Source: Acidithrix ferrooxidans (GTDB lineage: Bacteria > Actinomycetota > Acidimicrobiia > Acidimicrobiales > Acidimicrobiaceae). From it: 64,000 nt of DNA. The notes under the pieces are model-generated. The model ran no database searches. It saw nothing but the letters and a program-made list of their open reading frames with translations, and was not told where the DNA came from. Shown here piece by piece: positions 55,475-64,000 of the stretch (position 1 is the stretch's first letter; each line of letters opens with the position of its first letter). Made by a program: the position numbers and the translations under genes. Where the stretch lies: contig NZ_JXYS01000001.1 of assembly GCF_000949295.1 (NCBI RefSeq), forward strand, positions 62,001 to 126,000, read 5' to 3'.

Positions 55475-56623
55475 ATGAAGGTTGTCATAGGTGCGGCAGG
55501 CACCGGCGGTCATATCTATCCAGCGGTGGCAGTAGCGCAGTGTCTTGAGGATAGATCGATTTCGGCGAGCGAAATCTGTTTTGTGACCTCTAGTAGGCCG
55601 GTCGAGGATGCTATTTTTTCGCAATTGCCCTATGGTAGAGAAAGACTTGATGTAAGGGGAATTACCGCTAGCTCAACAGTACTATCCAAAGTACGAGGCG
55701 TTGCCTCCCTTGTATCTGCATCTTTTGCGATAAGGGCTTTGCTCAAGGTGCAGAGGCCGAAGGTCGCCATCGTCTTTGGGGGCTACATCTCAGTCGTTGT
55801 TGCACTGGCTAGTTATAGCTTGGGGATTCCGGTTTTAGTAGTGGAGACAAACTCTGTTATGGGGCGAGCCAACCGGTTGATCTCCAAACTAGCCAAGGAG
55901 ATCTTTTTAAGTTTTGAAGAGTCAAAGATCCATCGGGGCAAGATCGATCCCAATGGTTTTGCGAACCGCTCGGGAGTCCCTCTAAGAAGAGAGATAATGG
56001 CTGTCGATGTCTCCAAAGAGGCAAGGCGGGATCTCTTTTCGAAAGCGGGCTTCGAGGTTGATGAGATAGATAGCTTTGTTGTTATCTTTGGCGGTTCGCT
56101 AGGTTCAAGAAGAATAAATGATGCAATTATTGCTACCTTATCTAACTTCCCAAATCGCTTCCCAAAGGTGGGCTTTTTTGTTATTACAGGAGAGCGTGAC
56201 TTCGGGGAGGTTCGACAAGAACTCACAGAAGTATCAAAGGTGTCATCGGCGCAGGTCGTCTTTGAAAACTATAGTGACGAGCTCTATTCATATATGGGAA
56301 ATGCGGATCTTGTGATCTCGCGCGCAGGTTCGAATACGGTGGCTGAGCTCGACTACTTTGGAGTGCCAGCTATTTTGATTCCGCTTCCGAACTCCCCAGG
56401 CGACCACCAGACAAAGAATGCTCGTTGGTATTGCGAGAGAAGCGAGGCAGTCTTTGTAAGAGAAGGCGACTTTTCCCCGGCACTTCTTGGCGACATGATC
56501 GAGAAATTGATCAGCTCGCCAACCAAAGTTTTTCACCAAAGTTTTCCCAATAAGCCAAGTGACGACGAAGTTGGCGATGCTGCAATACGGATCGCGAAAA
56601 GAGCCATTGATTATGCTCTTTAA
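55475..56623 (+). CDS. murG: MurG N-acetylglucosaminyltransferase
   Basis: Membrane-associated GT-B glycosyltransferase converting lipid I to lipid II. It shows the N-terminal GAAGTGGHIYPAVA loop, VFGGYIS, VVETNSVMGRANR (usually HExNxxxGxxNR) and the C-terminal SRAGSNTVAELDYFGVPAILIP donor-binding region. Start ATG 55475 (382 aa) directly precedes the conserved fold; the upstream TTG 55436 is not supported. It reopens the dcw order after the interruption. murC follows 52 bp later. Confidence 0.94.
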   Translation: MKVVIGAAGTGGHIYPAVAVAQCLEDRSISASEICFVTSSRPVEDAIFSQLPYGRERLDVRGITASSTVLSKVRGVASLVSASFAIRALLKVQRPKVAIVFGGYISVVVALASYSLGIPVLVVETNSVMGRANRLISKLAKEIFLSFEESKIHRGKIDPNGFANRSGVPLRREIMAVDVSKEARRDLFSKAGFEVDEIDSFVVIFGGSLGSRRINDAIIATLSNFPNRFPKVGFFVITGERDFGEVRQELTEVSKVSSAQVVFENYSDELYSYMGNADLVISRAGSNTVAELDYFGVPAILIPLPNSPGDHQTKNARWYCERSEAVFVREGDFSPALLGDMIEKLISSPTKVFHQSFPNKPSDDEVGDAAIRIAKRAIDYAL

Positions 56624-56675
56624 TAAAGGTTTGTCCGCATAGATCTCTAGGGATACTTCCATGAAAGGAGTCGCC

Positions 56676-58070
56676 ATGAAAGACCTTGTTATGCCGGAAC
56701 GAGTCCATATAGTTGGCATTGGCGGAGCTGGAATGTCAGCAATAGCTATGGTTCTATCTGAGCGTGGTGTAGAAGTTAGTGGCTCAGATTTGAAGGCGTC
56801 GTCCTCCTTTGAGCGGCTCAGGGGCTATGGGGTCGAACTGTATCTAGGCCACCAATCCTCAAACGTTAGAGATGCACAAGTGGTAGTTATCTCATCTGCG
56901 ATTCGACAGAGTAATCCAGAGGTGCTGGCGGCACTTCAAAAGGGAATACCCGTTTTGGATAGATCTGAGTTTTTCCCGATTCTCCTAGGCGATAGCAAGG
57001 TGATTGGCGTGGCGGGAACACATGGTAAAACCACAACTACATCGATGCTGACGCTTTGCCTGTTGGCTGGGGGCCTTTCTCCATCTTACATTATCGGTGG
57101 CGAACTGAACGAGACGGGAACCTCTGCAGCTAAGGGTGCCGGGGACTATTTTGTGATCGAGGCCGACGAGAGCGATAAGAGCTTTATGGCGCTAGGTGCT
57201 TATGGTGTAGTTGTTGGAAACTTAGAACCCGACCATATTGAAAATTACAACGGCTATGAAGACCTAAAAGACCACTTCTTTAGATTTGTCAAGAACGCCG
57301 AGGGGCCTAAGTTGATTGGCTCCTATCTTGGAGATGTAGGTGACCTTCTTTCGATAGAGGGCGTTAAAACCTTTGGAGTCCGCGAGACCGATGACTTCTG
57401 TATCTCTAATGTCTCTTTTGGGGAGTATCAGACGCACTTTGACCTGAACCAGAGAGGTTCAGTGTCCCAGAGGGTTGAATTAGTGGTACCGGGGATGCAT
57501 AACGCATTGAACGCTGCTGGAGCGATCGCAATGGCGGTTTCATTAGGTGTCGGGATTGAAGTGGCGGCTAATTCGCTTTTGGAATTTACCGGGGTTTCTC
57601 GCAGATATCAGCGAAAAGGGGAGGTTCGAGGAGTTCAATTTATCGATGACTATGCCCATTTGCCTTCAGAGATTCGTGCGGTGATTGAGGCTACGAGGGC
57701 TCAATGGCCACATAGTCGCATAGTTGTGGCTTTTCAGCCACATCGTTACAGCCGGACTGCGAGATTGGCTGACGAATTTGGAGACGCGTTAGCCGGCGGT
57801 GACTTAGTCATTATAGGCGACGTATATTCCGCAGGTGAGGATCAAATTCCTGGAGTATCTGGTGAGCTGATTGCTGTACATATGAATACCAACCATCCGA
57901 ATGTTGAGGTTTTGTATCACCCTAGTCGCAGCGATATGGCTGACTTTTCCTTGGCCCTTATTTCAGAGGGCGATATCTTTTTAACACTTGGCGCGGGAGA
58001 CATCACATCTTTGGCCCAAGAGATGATCGATCGTGCAGGGCTGCGACGGGATGGAGCACAAAGAGGCTGA
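56676..58070 (+). CDS. murC: UDP-MurNAc:L-alanine ligase MurC
   Basis: Adds L-alanine to UDP-MurNAc, the first peptide-stem step. It has N-terminal HIVGIGGAGMSAIA, ATP-binding VAGTHGKTTTTS and the EADESDKSF block. I prefer ATG 56676 (464 aa) because AAAGGAG lies five bases upstream; ATG 56661 would contain that site. Overlaps murB by one base (TGATG). Confidence 0.95.
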   Translation: MKDLVMPERVHIVGIGGAGMSAIAMVLSERGVEVSGSDLKASSSFERLRGYGVELYLGHQSSNVRDAQVVVISSAIRQSNPEVLAALQKGIPVLDRSEFFPILLGDSKVIGVAGTHGKTTTTSMLTLCLLAGGLSPSYIIGGELNETGTSAAKGAGDYFVIEADESDKSFMALGAYGVVVGNLEPDHIENYNGYEDLKDHFFRFVKNAEGPKLIGSYLGDVGDLLSIEGVKTFGVRETDDFCISNVSFGEYQTHFDLNQRGSVSQRVELVVPGMHNALNAAGAIAMAVSLGVGIEVAANSLLEFTGVSRRYQRKGEVRGVQFIDDYAHLPSEIRAVIEATRAQWPHSRIVVAFQPHRYSRTARLADEFGDALAGGDLVIIGDVYSAGEDQIPGVSGELIAVHMNTNHPNVEVLYHPSRSDMADFSLALISEGDIFLTLGAGDITSLAQEMIDRAGLRRDGAQRG

Positions 58071-59035
58071 TGGATCACCACTGGAATTTCAATGGTTTGA
58101 GAGATGCCCTAGCGCTGGCTGGTTTGTCGATCTGGTCTGATCCATCTCTAGCTTCTCGTACTACTTATCGAGTGGGCGGCTCTACTGCAATTGGTGTAAC
58201 TATTGGGACTAAAGAGCACCTTTTGACCTTCTATGAGCTGATCAGAAATGAGGGTGAGATACCGATTTTTGTGATCGGTAATGGTTCGAATTTGTTGGTC
58301 TCTGACTCTGGTTTTTCTGGGGTTGCACTTTGCTTAGGGGGTGACTTTGACCGCATTGACTTTGAAGGTTTGTCCGCTAGGGCAGGATCTTCTGTGCATT
58401 TACCCATTCTTGCTCGACGGTCGGGCGGCATCGGGTTGAGTGGCTTTGAGTGGGCAGTAGGGGTGCCAGGGTCGATTGGTGGTGCTATTCGTATGAATGC
58501 AGGTGGCCATGGTTCGACTATGGCGGATTCGGTTGAATCGATCGAGATCTATGATCCAAATGAGCCTTTGGGCTACAAAAGTTTGAGCGTTAGTCAATGC
58601 GGATTTGGATATCGAAGTTCGGGACTGTCACCCACAGCGGTAGTTTTAGGTGCGACGATTCGAATGGTGGAGGGGGATCCGCAGCTGTCCAAAGCCAGAA
58701 TTAGCGAGATTGTGACATGGCGTCGGAACAATCAGCCAGGTGGGCAAAATGCTGGAAGTGTCTTCGTTAATCCTCCTTCAATAAGCGCCGGTAGCCTCAT
58801 TGAACAAGCGGGCCTAAAGGGATTTACCTATCGCGGTGCCAGTGTTTCACAAAAGCATGCGAATTTTATTCAGGCAGAGCCCGGAGCTTCGGCCCTTGAC
58901 GTCATAACTCTTATGGCTAAAGTTCGTGATATTGTCGATGCTAAGTTCTCGATACGACTTCATAGCGAGATTCGATTTTTAGGATTCGACGAGACCTACG
59001 GATTGGAAGGGTTAAACACCGTCAAATCTCACTAG
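58070..59035 (+). CDS. murB: UDP-N-acetylenolpyruvoylglucosamine reductase MurB
   Basis: FAD/NADPH enzyme making UDP-MurNAc from the enolpyruvyl intermediate. It shows TTYRVGGST, the GNGSNLLVSDSGF FAD loop, AVGVPGSIGGA and the catalytic serine in NAGSVFVNP, and ends with a conserved glutamate in HSEIRFLG. Length is 321 aa. Translationally coupled to murC. Confidence 0.95.
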   Translation: MDHHWNFNGLRDALALAGLSIWSDPSLASRTTYRVGGSTAIGVTIGTKEHLLTFYELIRNEGEIPIFVIGNGSNLLVSDSGFSGVALCLGGDFDRIDFEGLSARAGSSVHLPILARRSGGIGLSGFEWAVGVPGSIGGAIRMNAGGHGSTMADSVESIEIYDPNEPLGYKSLSVSQCGFGYRSSGLSPTAVVLGATIRMVEGDPQLSKARISEIVTWRRNNQPGGQNAGSVFVNPPSISAGSLIEQAGLKGFTYRGASVSQKHANFIQAEPGASALDVITLMAKVRDIVDAKFSIRLHSEIRFLGFDETYGLEGLNTVKSH

Positions 59036-59196
59036 GTTGGAGCTCTCTTTGGTGACGATCTCGCCTTAGATTTTCCGAACTCTATGGTTGCTGGATATGG
59101 GTGGCGTGTTATCTTTGTTTTGTCGATGGATCGTTCCACGACCGATTCGGTCGAATCTCCATAGTACTTTTTGACTAGAAAGCGTTTTTTATAAAA

Positions 59197-60009
59197 TTGG
59201 ATGATAAGAGTGGAATTGACCCGCGGATAAAGCGTCGAAGGAACCAGATTGCGAAGCGATTTCTCCGGCGCAGAGTTGCTCTCGCTCTGGCTTCACTTGG
59301 CCTCTTTGGCCTAGGCTACTTGGGGGTCATCTCCTCTCTTTCTATCTTTAAGATTACAAAGACGAATATTGTCATAAAAGGCACTTTGGCAAGTTCTTCT
59401 TTTGTCAGCGGGATCGTCTCGAAGTATCTTCACATTAGCTATTTTTCTGTCCCCACAAGTACGATCCAAGCTTTATTGCTCAAAAATCCAAAGATCAATT
59501 CGGCCTTAGTTGAGAAGAAGTTTCCAAATACTTTGGATGTGCTAGTCACCTCTGCCCAGGCAACTTTTGTCGTAGCCACAGACTCACTCTCCATTCATCG
59601 CATAGTGATAGGTCAAAGAGGACAAGTCCTCCCGGGCGTTACGCCCCCAGTCGCCATGCCAGCAATCTGTAAGGCAACCGACCCCTATGGCGGAGTGATA
59701 GTGGACTTTAACTGCGCCACATACACCTCGGTTTCGATGGTGAAACCAGCATTTTCAAGGATTGCATATATCGAGGGGCACCTTGGTGGTCTATTGAATC
59801 TGCCGATTGAATATTTCGTCTTTCCGGGAACAGGTGTGGGGTTTGAGGATTCAAACCATACATTTGTCTACATCTCCAATCAAGATAAGATCAGTGCTAC
59901 CGTTGCTGAACTTGGACTTTTAGAGAAGGCGACTCCACTTGCCCCAGGAAGCATCTTGGACTTGACCGATATCTCTCATCCGTCGTTGATACCGCCATCT
60001 TCTTCCTAG
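59197..60009 (+). CDS. ftsQ: Division protein FtsQ/DivIB
   Basis: Bitopic divisome protein. A very basic N-terminus (RIKRRRNQIAKRFLRRR) precedes one transmembrane helix, a POTRA domain (KITKTNIVIKGTLASSSF onward) and the FtsQ domain. TTG 59197 is the only plausible in-frame start. Length is 270 aa. Lies 161 bp after murB in the standard order. No ftsA follows, as is normal for actinobacteria. Confidence 0.85.
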   Translation: MDDKSGIDPRIKRRRNQIAKRFLRRRVALALASLGLFGLGYLGVISSLSIFKITKTNIVIKGTLASSSFVSGIVSKYLHISYFSVPTSTIQALLLKNPKINSALVEKKFPNTLDVLVTSAQATFVVATDSLSIHRIVIGQRGQVLPGVTPPVAMPAICKATDPYGGVIVDFNCATYTSVSMVKPAFSRIAYIEGHLGGLLNLPIEYFVFPGTGVGFEDSNHTFVYISNQDKISATVAELGLLEKATPLAPGSILDLTDISHPSLIPPSSS

Positions 60010-61353
60010 AGGGCCAGGGTAATCTTGGTCAGGTCGCTTATGCCAAAAGTTACCAAAAGTTAACTATGTGATTCTGCTGTGTGAAGTTTGAATGGGCAAG
60101 CGCAATAGATGGATCGAAAGTGGCCTATCGCCTATTGACTCTGGGTTACTCTCTTTCTGGTCTATTTTCTCTGGGTTTTGCATCTTATTCGGCGACGGGT
60201 TGGGTGAAGAACGGCCCTTTGTGTCGTTGATTTTGCCGGGGCTGATTCGTTGATAGTGGCCAAGTCAAAAGGGCAGAGGTGCCTTTTGGGGAGCTCTGGA
60301 CTTATCTAACTCTGAAACTGTCATAAGGGCTCGTCGTTTGATTGACCCTTCAAGATATTCCTTTTCCCAAGCGATGAGCTTGGAATTTGAATTTAAGCGA
60401 ATTGTTTACCTTCGGGAGAGTGCGATGTTGTCTTGATTATTTTGGAATGGTTTTGGCGTGTAATTGCGGTTTGTGGTTTGGATCGATTCGCTGCGAAAAG
60501 GGGCTATTTATTTTTGTGGTAATTGATCTAGGGGCGGTGAATTGGGATTTTGCTCCTAGGAGTTGTGAAAGACGGAAAATGAGAAGGTCCTTATTTGAGG
60601 TTGTTTGAGTATGTTGCGATAAAAGAAACCCCATAAATAGCTTTTGAGGATTTTTAAATTGTGCATGGTAGATATCATTATTATGTGTAATTATTTGATT
60701 GATATGCAATTGAATTGTGGCTTTGAAAGATCTCTTGGGCCGATGTTGATGAATTGATCATGACGGTCACTTTTAGTCGCATCGATAGAACATCCAGAGT
60801 TGGCGATCTGGTGGCTGGATGGACTTTTCGACTTCGGCGCTAGGTTGATTGTTTCTTGAAATTTATTAAGTATCCATGTCGTAGCTAGAGAATGTTCTGA
60901 TTTGCGCTTTGAGTGCTCACTTAGTCCACCCAATTACAATGGATACGAAATCATGGAAATACGATCATATTGATGCGATGGTTGGGCCGCCGGCAATTAG
61001 ATGGCGCAATTACCAAAGTCGCTAGTCGCTATTTTATAAATAATTATCTCTTGAAAGTTCCTCAAAGTACTGAGAGAATTACATACTCAGCGTTATTAGT
61101 GCGTGCAGAGAAGTACTTCCAAGAATGCTTAATTCCTTTAGTGTTCTATCGGTTGGTGGAGAGTTAAAACCGCTAGAATAATCCGCACGGACTTGCGATA
61201 TCGGCCGCTATGTGTCGAGCCGTAAAAGTTGGAGATTACATCTAGGCATGAACTTACGAGATGGCACGTTCTACGTGGCTATGTTGGGGGGACCTGGTTT
61301 GATTCAAAGACTCGGTGCAATTGTCTAAGAGATTTCTGATGGGGTGAATATCG
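60010..61353. other. 1.3 kb intergenic between ftsQ and ftsZ
   Basis: No convincing gene. A 65-codon frame at 60970-61167 has no ribosome binding site or motif. Two copies of CCAAAAGTTA lie at 60043-60062. ftsZ therefore must use its own promoter, which I could not pin down. Confidence 0.45.
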
Positions 61354-62541
61354 ATGATCAATGTCGATTCGCATAATTATGTGGCGATGATTCGAGTGGT
61401 GGGTATCGGTGGTGGCGGTAGTAATGCCGTCAATCGAATGATCGACGCTGGGCTTCGTGGAGTTGAATTTATAGTTATCAACACGGATGCACAGGCATTG
61501 GTTGGCTCGGATGCAGATATTCAGTTGCAGATCGGTAAGGACACAACCAGAGGTTTGGGTGCAGGCAGTGATCCAGAGGTTGGCAAATTGGCCGCTGAAG
61601 ATCACCGTGAGGAGATTGAAGAGGCGCTCCGAGGGGCGGACATGGTCTTCATAGCAGCTGGAGAAGGCGGCGGTACTGGTACTGGTGGCGCACCTGTAGT
61701 AGCACAGATTGCAAGATCCCTAGGAGCGCTTACCATCGGCGTTGTTACACGTCCGTTTGCATTTGAAGGACGTAATCGCTCAAGACAGGCAGAGGCGGGT
61801 ATTCTACGCCTTCGCGAAGAGGTCGATACCCTTATTGTGATACCGAACGATAGGATTATCTCAGCTGCAACCGATCGGACCACTCTTGAGGATGGCTTCA
61901 AGATGGCAGATGAAGTGTTGATGCAGGGCGTTCAAGGTATCACCGATCTTATAACCAAGCCAGGATTGGTCAATACTGACTTTGCCGATCTTCGAAAGAT
62001 AATGGAAAATGCCGGAACTGCGATCATGGGCGTGGCCACCGCTACGGGTGAGGATCGAGCAGTCACGGCCGTCAAGCTAGCAACTACCTCGCATCTCCTT
62101 GAATCTTCAATGGAAGGTGCTCGGGGTGTTCTGATAAATATCGCGGGAAGTCACGATATCAAGGTTCTAGAGGTGAATCGTGCGGCGCAAGTCGTCCAAG
62201 AGTTGGCGCATGAAGATGCTAATATCATCTTTGGAAATGTGATTGATGAGAGTCTCGGGGATTCGATAAGGGTTACCGTTATCGCCACCGGTTTTGGACT
62301 CAATGACGCTAAGAGCCAAACAGTCGAATCGATTATGAAGAAAATCGATATTTCTTCAATCGATAAGTTTAATAACGAGGCTAATAGCGCGAGTGTTCGT
62401 GGCGGCGCAACTGAAGGGTTGAATGGCGATCACGATTCGTTAGTATCTAAGAAGTCAAGCAATGGCTCCAATCATAAAGCTAACTTTGACGAGGATGACA
62501 ATGGAGATATCGACGTTCCGTCTTTTTTAAAGAACCTCTAA
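61354..62541 (+). CDS. ftsZ: Tubulin-like division GTPase FtsZ
   Basis: Polymerises at midcell to form the Z ring. It has [13 protein letters not shown] at the N-terminus, the GTP signature [15 protein letters not shown], and NTDAQAL with the T7-loop region DFADLR. A charged linker leads to the conserved C-terminal peptide [11 protein letters not shown], the docking site for partners such as SepF. Length (395 aa) is normal. Start ATG 61354 is preceded by GGGG. Confidence 0.97.
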   Translation: MINVDSHNYVAMIRVVGIGGGGSNAVNRMIDAGLRGVEFIVINTDAQALVGSDADIQLQIGKDTTRGLGAGSDPEVGKLAAEDHREEIEEALRGADMVFIAAGEGGGTGTGGAPVVAQIARSLGALTIGVVTRPFAFEGRNRSRQAEAGILRLREEVDTLIVIPNDRIISAATDRTTLEDGFKMADEVLMQGVQGITDLITKPGLVNTDFADLRKIMENAGTAIMGVATATGEDRAVTAVKLATTSHLLESSMEGARGVLINIAGSHDIKVLEVNRAAQVVQELAHEDANIIFGNVIDESLGDSIRVTVIATGFGLNDAKSQTVESIMKKIDISSIDKFNNEANSASVRGGATEGLNGDHDSLVSKKSSNGSNHKANFDEDDNGDIDVPSFLKNL

Positions 62542-63113
62542 CTTGAAGACCTTCCCCAAATGGGATTAAATTTTACTTTTAGGTAGATCTCTCTGGTCTG
62601 TTTTTACCGTTGTTTTGATCGATGGCCTCACTAACGCGCATTGCCGTCTAAGTAATTTATTTACATCTTAATAATTAGGACAATGCTGAGCTAAGAGATC
62701 AGACCAAGAAATCGAGTTTTGAATTCAAGGTGGAGATATTTCGCCAACGATGGATAAGGTTTTACGACGAGGATGATCCAGAGCAGTACTTAACGATACC
62801 GGGAGAGGATACTAGGACAAGACAAGACTCAAAAGTCACCTGGGTAGGCATGTGATCCAATCGGTCTATCGGATGTTTTTGTTTTTTGCTTTTTAGCAAT
62901 CGTCTAGCCGAGGGATCGAATCGAACCTTTCGATCGAGTATTTTGGCAGATGGACCTGAGATATGCCCGACAGCGACAGCGACAGCGATAGTGCTATTTG
63001 CTCTTGGTTTCTATTTGGGCATTATCTAACTGTTTGGTCTTGTCCTTGTTTGCGTGAAGGAAGGTACCGCTAGTGACATTAGGCGTTCTTCATATATTGA
63101 TTGGGGTCTTTTG
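62542..63113. other. Intergenic between ftsZ and pgeF
   Basis: About 570 bases with no convincing gene. A short GACAGC repeat (three to four copies, about 62970-62990) is the only structure noted. Confidence 0.4.
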
Positions 63114-63815
63114 ATGGAGCTTCTTTATCGCCATGCAGATGGAAGGTCCGCCTTTTTCTCGAATCGAAGCGATGGCAACGCTAGGAATAGCGAAGTGGCC
63201 GAAAAGCTGATTGTCGCGGCAGGCGGCAGATACCAAAGTCGAGCTTTACTACGTCAGACCCACTCCAGCATCATAAGAGATAGTGCAGAGCTTTCTCAAG
63301 ACGGTGAAATTGGCAAGGGGCAACTGAGAGAACCTCTAGAGGGAGATGCGATTTTTGTTGATGAACCCCGCTCCGTCCCAATAATCTTGGTGGCAGATTG
63401 TGCCCCTGTTGTTATCTTTGATTCTTCCTCATTGTGCTATGTCGCTATTCATGCGGGCTGGCGTGGAATCTATGGCGGCATTATTCAAGGGGCTATCGAT
63501 CGCTTAAGGGCAGCCGGATCTGGTGAACTGATTGGCGTGGTTGGTCCTCATGCGGGGATTTGTTGTTATGAATTCTCCAGCGGTGACGCCGATATCTTCT
63601 CCCAAAAGGTTGGAACCAATGCCAGCGTCCCGCTTGAGGGCGGAGCTGTTGCGCTTGACATCTATGGATCAATTTCGCATCTCTTTCAAAAAAGTGGCGT
63701 CCTTCTGCAAAGTACGCGGCCGCCTTGCACGATCTGTGATGAGAGGTATTTTTCATATAGAGGTGGAGATCTTGCCTCTAGAATGGCCTTGTTTGTCGTA
63801 GGCTCGGATTCATAA
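63114..63815 (+). CDS. pgeF: PgeF/YfiH-family protein (peptidoglycan editing factor, laccase-domain)
   Basis: Member of the YfiH/CNF1 family, known as a purine nucleoside phosphorylase/oxidase-like enzyme and, in E. coli, as an editor of mis-incorporated L-Ser in peptidoglycan precursors. It shows LRQTHSS, VADCAPVVIFD, AIHAGWRGI and GPHAGICCYEF with the metal-site His and Cys residues. ATG 63114 (233 aa) has GGGG seven bases upstream. GTG 63054 (253 aa) is the alternative and lacks a binding site. Location after ftsZ and before a YggS-family gene is the standard one. Confidence 0.88.
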   Translation: MELLYRHADGRSAFFSNRSDGNARNSEVAEKLIVAAGGRYQSRALLRQTHSSIIRDSAELSQDGEIGKGQLREPLEGDAIFVDEPRSVPIILVADCAPVVIFDSSSLCYVAIHAGWRGIYGGIIQGAIDRLRAAGSGELIGVVGPHAGICCYEFSSGDADIFSQKVGTNASVPLEGGAVALDIYGSISHLFQKSGVLLQSTRPPCTICDERYFSYRGGDLASRMALFVVGSDS

Positions 63816-63865
63816 CTGTGGAAGTAGGGATAATTCTCGAGTTGATCTGCATATCGAACTAGGAG

Positions 63866-64000
63866 ATGGCACCTTTGGAAGACAGATCTGAACTTATCTA
63901 TGAAAACTACCAAAAGGTAAAAGACAGGGTCCTTCGTGCTGGTGGGTCTCACGTTAGTGTCGTGGCTGTTTCAAAGCGAATTGACGTTGATGTGATTTCA
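63866..64000 (+). CDS. YggS-family PLP-binding protein, 3' truncated by window
   Basis: First 45 codons of a PLP-homeostasis protein. The N-terminal helix (ELIYENYQKVKDRVLRAG) and the PLP lysine motif VAVSKRI are recognisable. It follows pgeF by 50 bp, the usual actinobacterial order, with sepF expected beyond. ATG 63866 touches an AGGAG; TTG 63875 with that site nine bases upstream is also possible. Confidence 0.8.
   Translation, partial: MAPLEDRSELIYENYQKVKDRVLRAGGSHVSVVAVSKRIDVDVIS

Noticed and set aside
60970-61167. 65-codon frame upstream of ftsZ
   Set aside because: No ribosome binding site, no recognisable domain, and the surrounding sequence looks non-coding.

Overview
The window is chromosomal DNA from a bacterium of moderate G+C content (roughly half G+C by eye). 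The gene content points to Actinomycetota. The divergent lexA / LysM-protein / nrdR block is the actinobacterial arrangement, a DUF3040 membrane protein is present, and the cell-wall cluster has ftsQ-ftsZ without ftsA. A form I CO dehydrogenase, the moderate G+C and long AT-rich intergenic stretches suggest an acidimicrobial (Acidithrix-like) lineage; that placement is inference. No rRNA, tRNA or CRISPR array was found.

Layout. 1-2388: 3' part of a GAF/PAS/GGDEF diguanylate cyclase. 2909-4456 (-): metallophosphoesterase. 5107-10702: diaminopimelate/lysine cluster dapF-hflX-dapC-dapD-dapE. 10826-12871: SOS block, with lexA (-) divergent from a LysM cell-division suppressor, followed by nrdR. 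13163-16718 (-): xylose-type ABC importer (binding protein, ATPase, permease). 17192-17980 (-): inositol-monophosphatase family enzyme. 19207-24315: threonine aldolase, PIG-L/LmbE deacetylase, a MobB-like protein without a P-loop, DUF3040, acyl-CoA dehydrogenase, a small membrane protein and an HNH nuclease.

24700-29458 (-) holds a decayed conflict-type system. It consists of a Trypco2-like small gene (frameshift and in-frame stop) followed by a gene encoding trypsin-like protease, P-loop NTPase and a long array of 43-residue TPR-like repeats. That second gene is split by an intact IS630-family element whose TA target duplication can be read exactly, and it carries a further one-base frameshift and a stop. 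30035-30727 is a lipoate-ligase family gene.

31261-62541 is the division and cell wall (dcw) cluster: mraZ-rsmH-ftsL-ftsI-murE-mraY-murD-ftsW, a 14.4 kb interruption, then murG-murC-murB-ftsQ and ftsZ, followed by pgeF and the start of a YggS-family gene. murF is absent from its usual place between murE and mraY. The interruption (41102-55474) carries tryptophanase (-), a compact coxMSL CO dehydrogenase operon with an XdhC-YHS fusion, a GGDEF-EAL c-di-GMP enzyme and about 5 kb without convincing genes. Upstream of mraZ, five 10-bp-spaced MraZ boxes overlap a readable promoter.

The intergenic DNA is unusually rich in short perfect tandem repeats (10-18 bp units, 2-8 copies) at widely separated sites. 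The dap cluster feeds meso-diaminopimelate to the meso-DAP type MurE encoded in the dcw cluster, and the LexA/LysM pair links DNA damage to septation.
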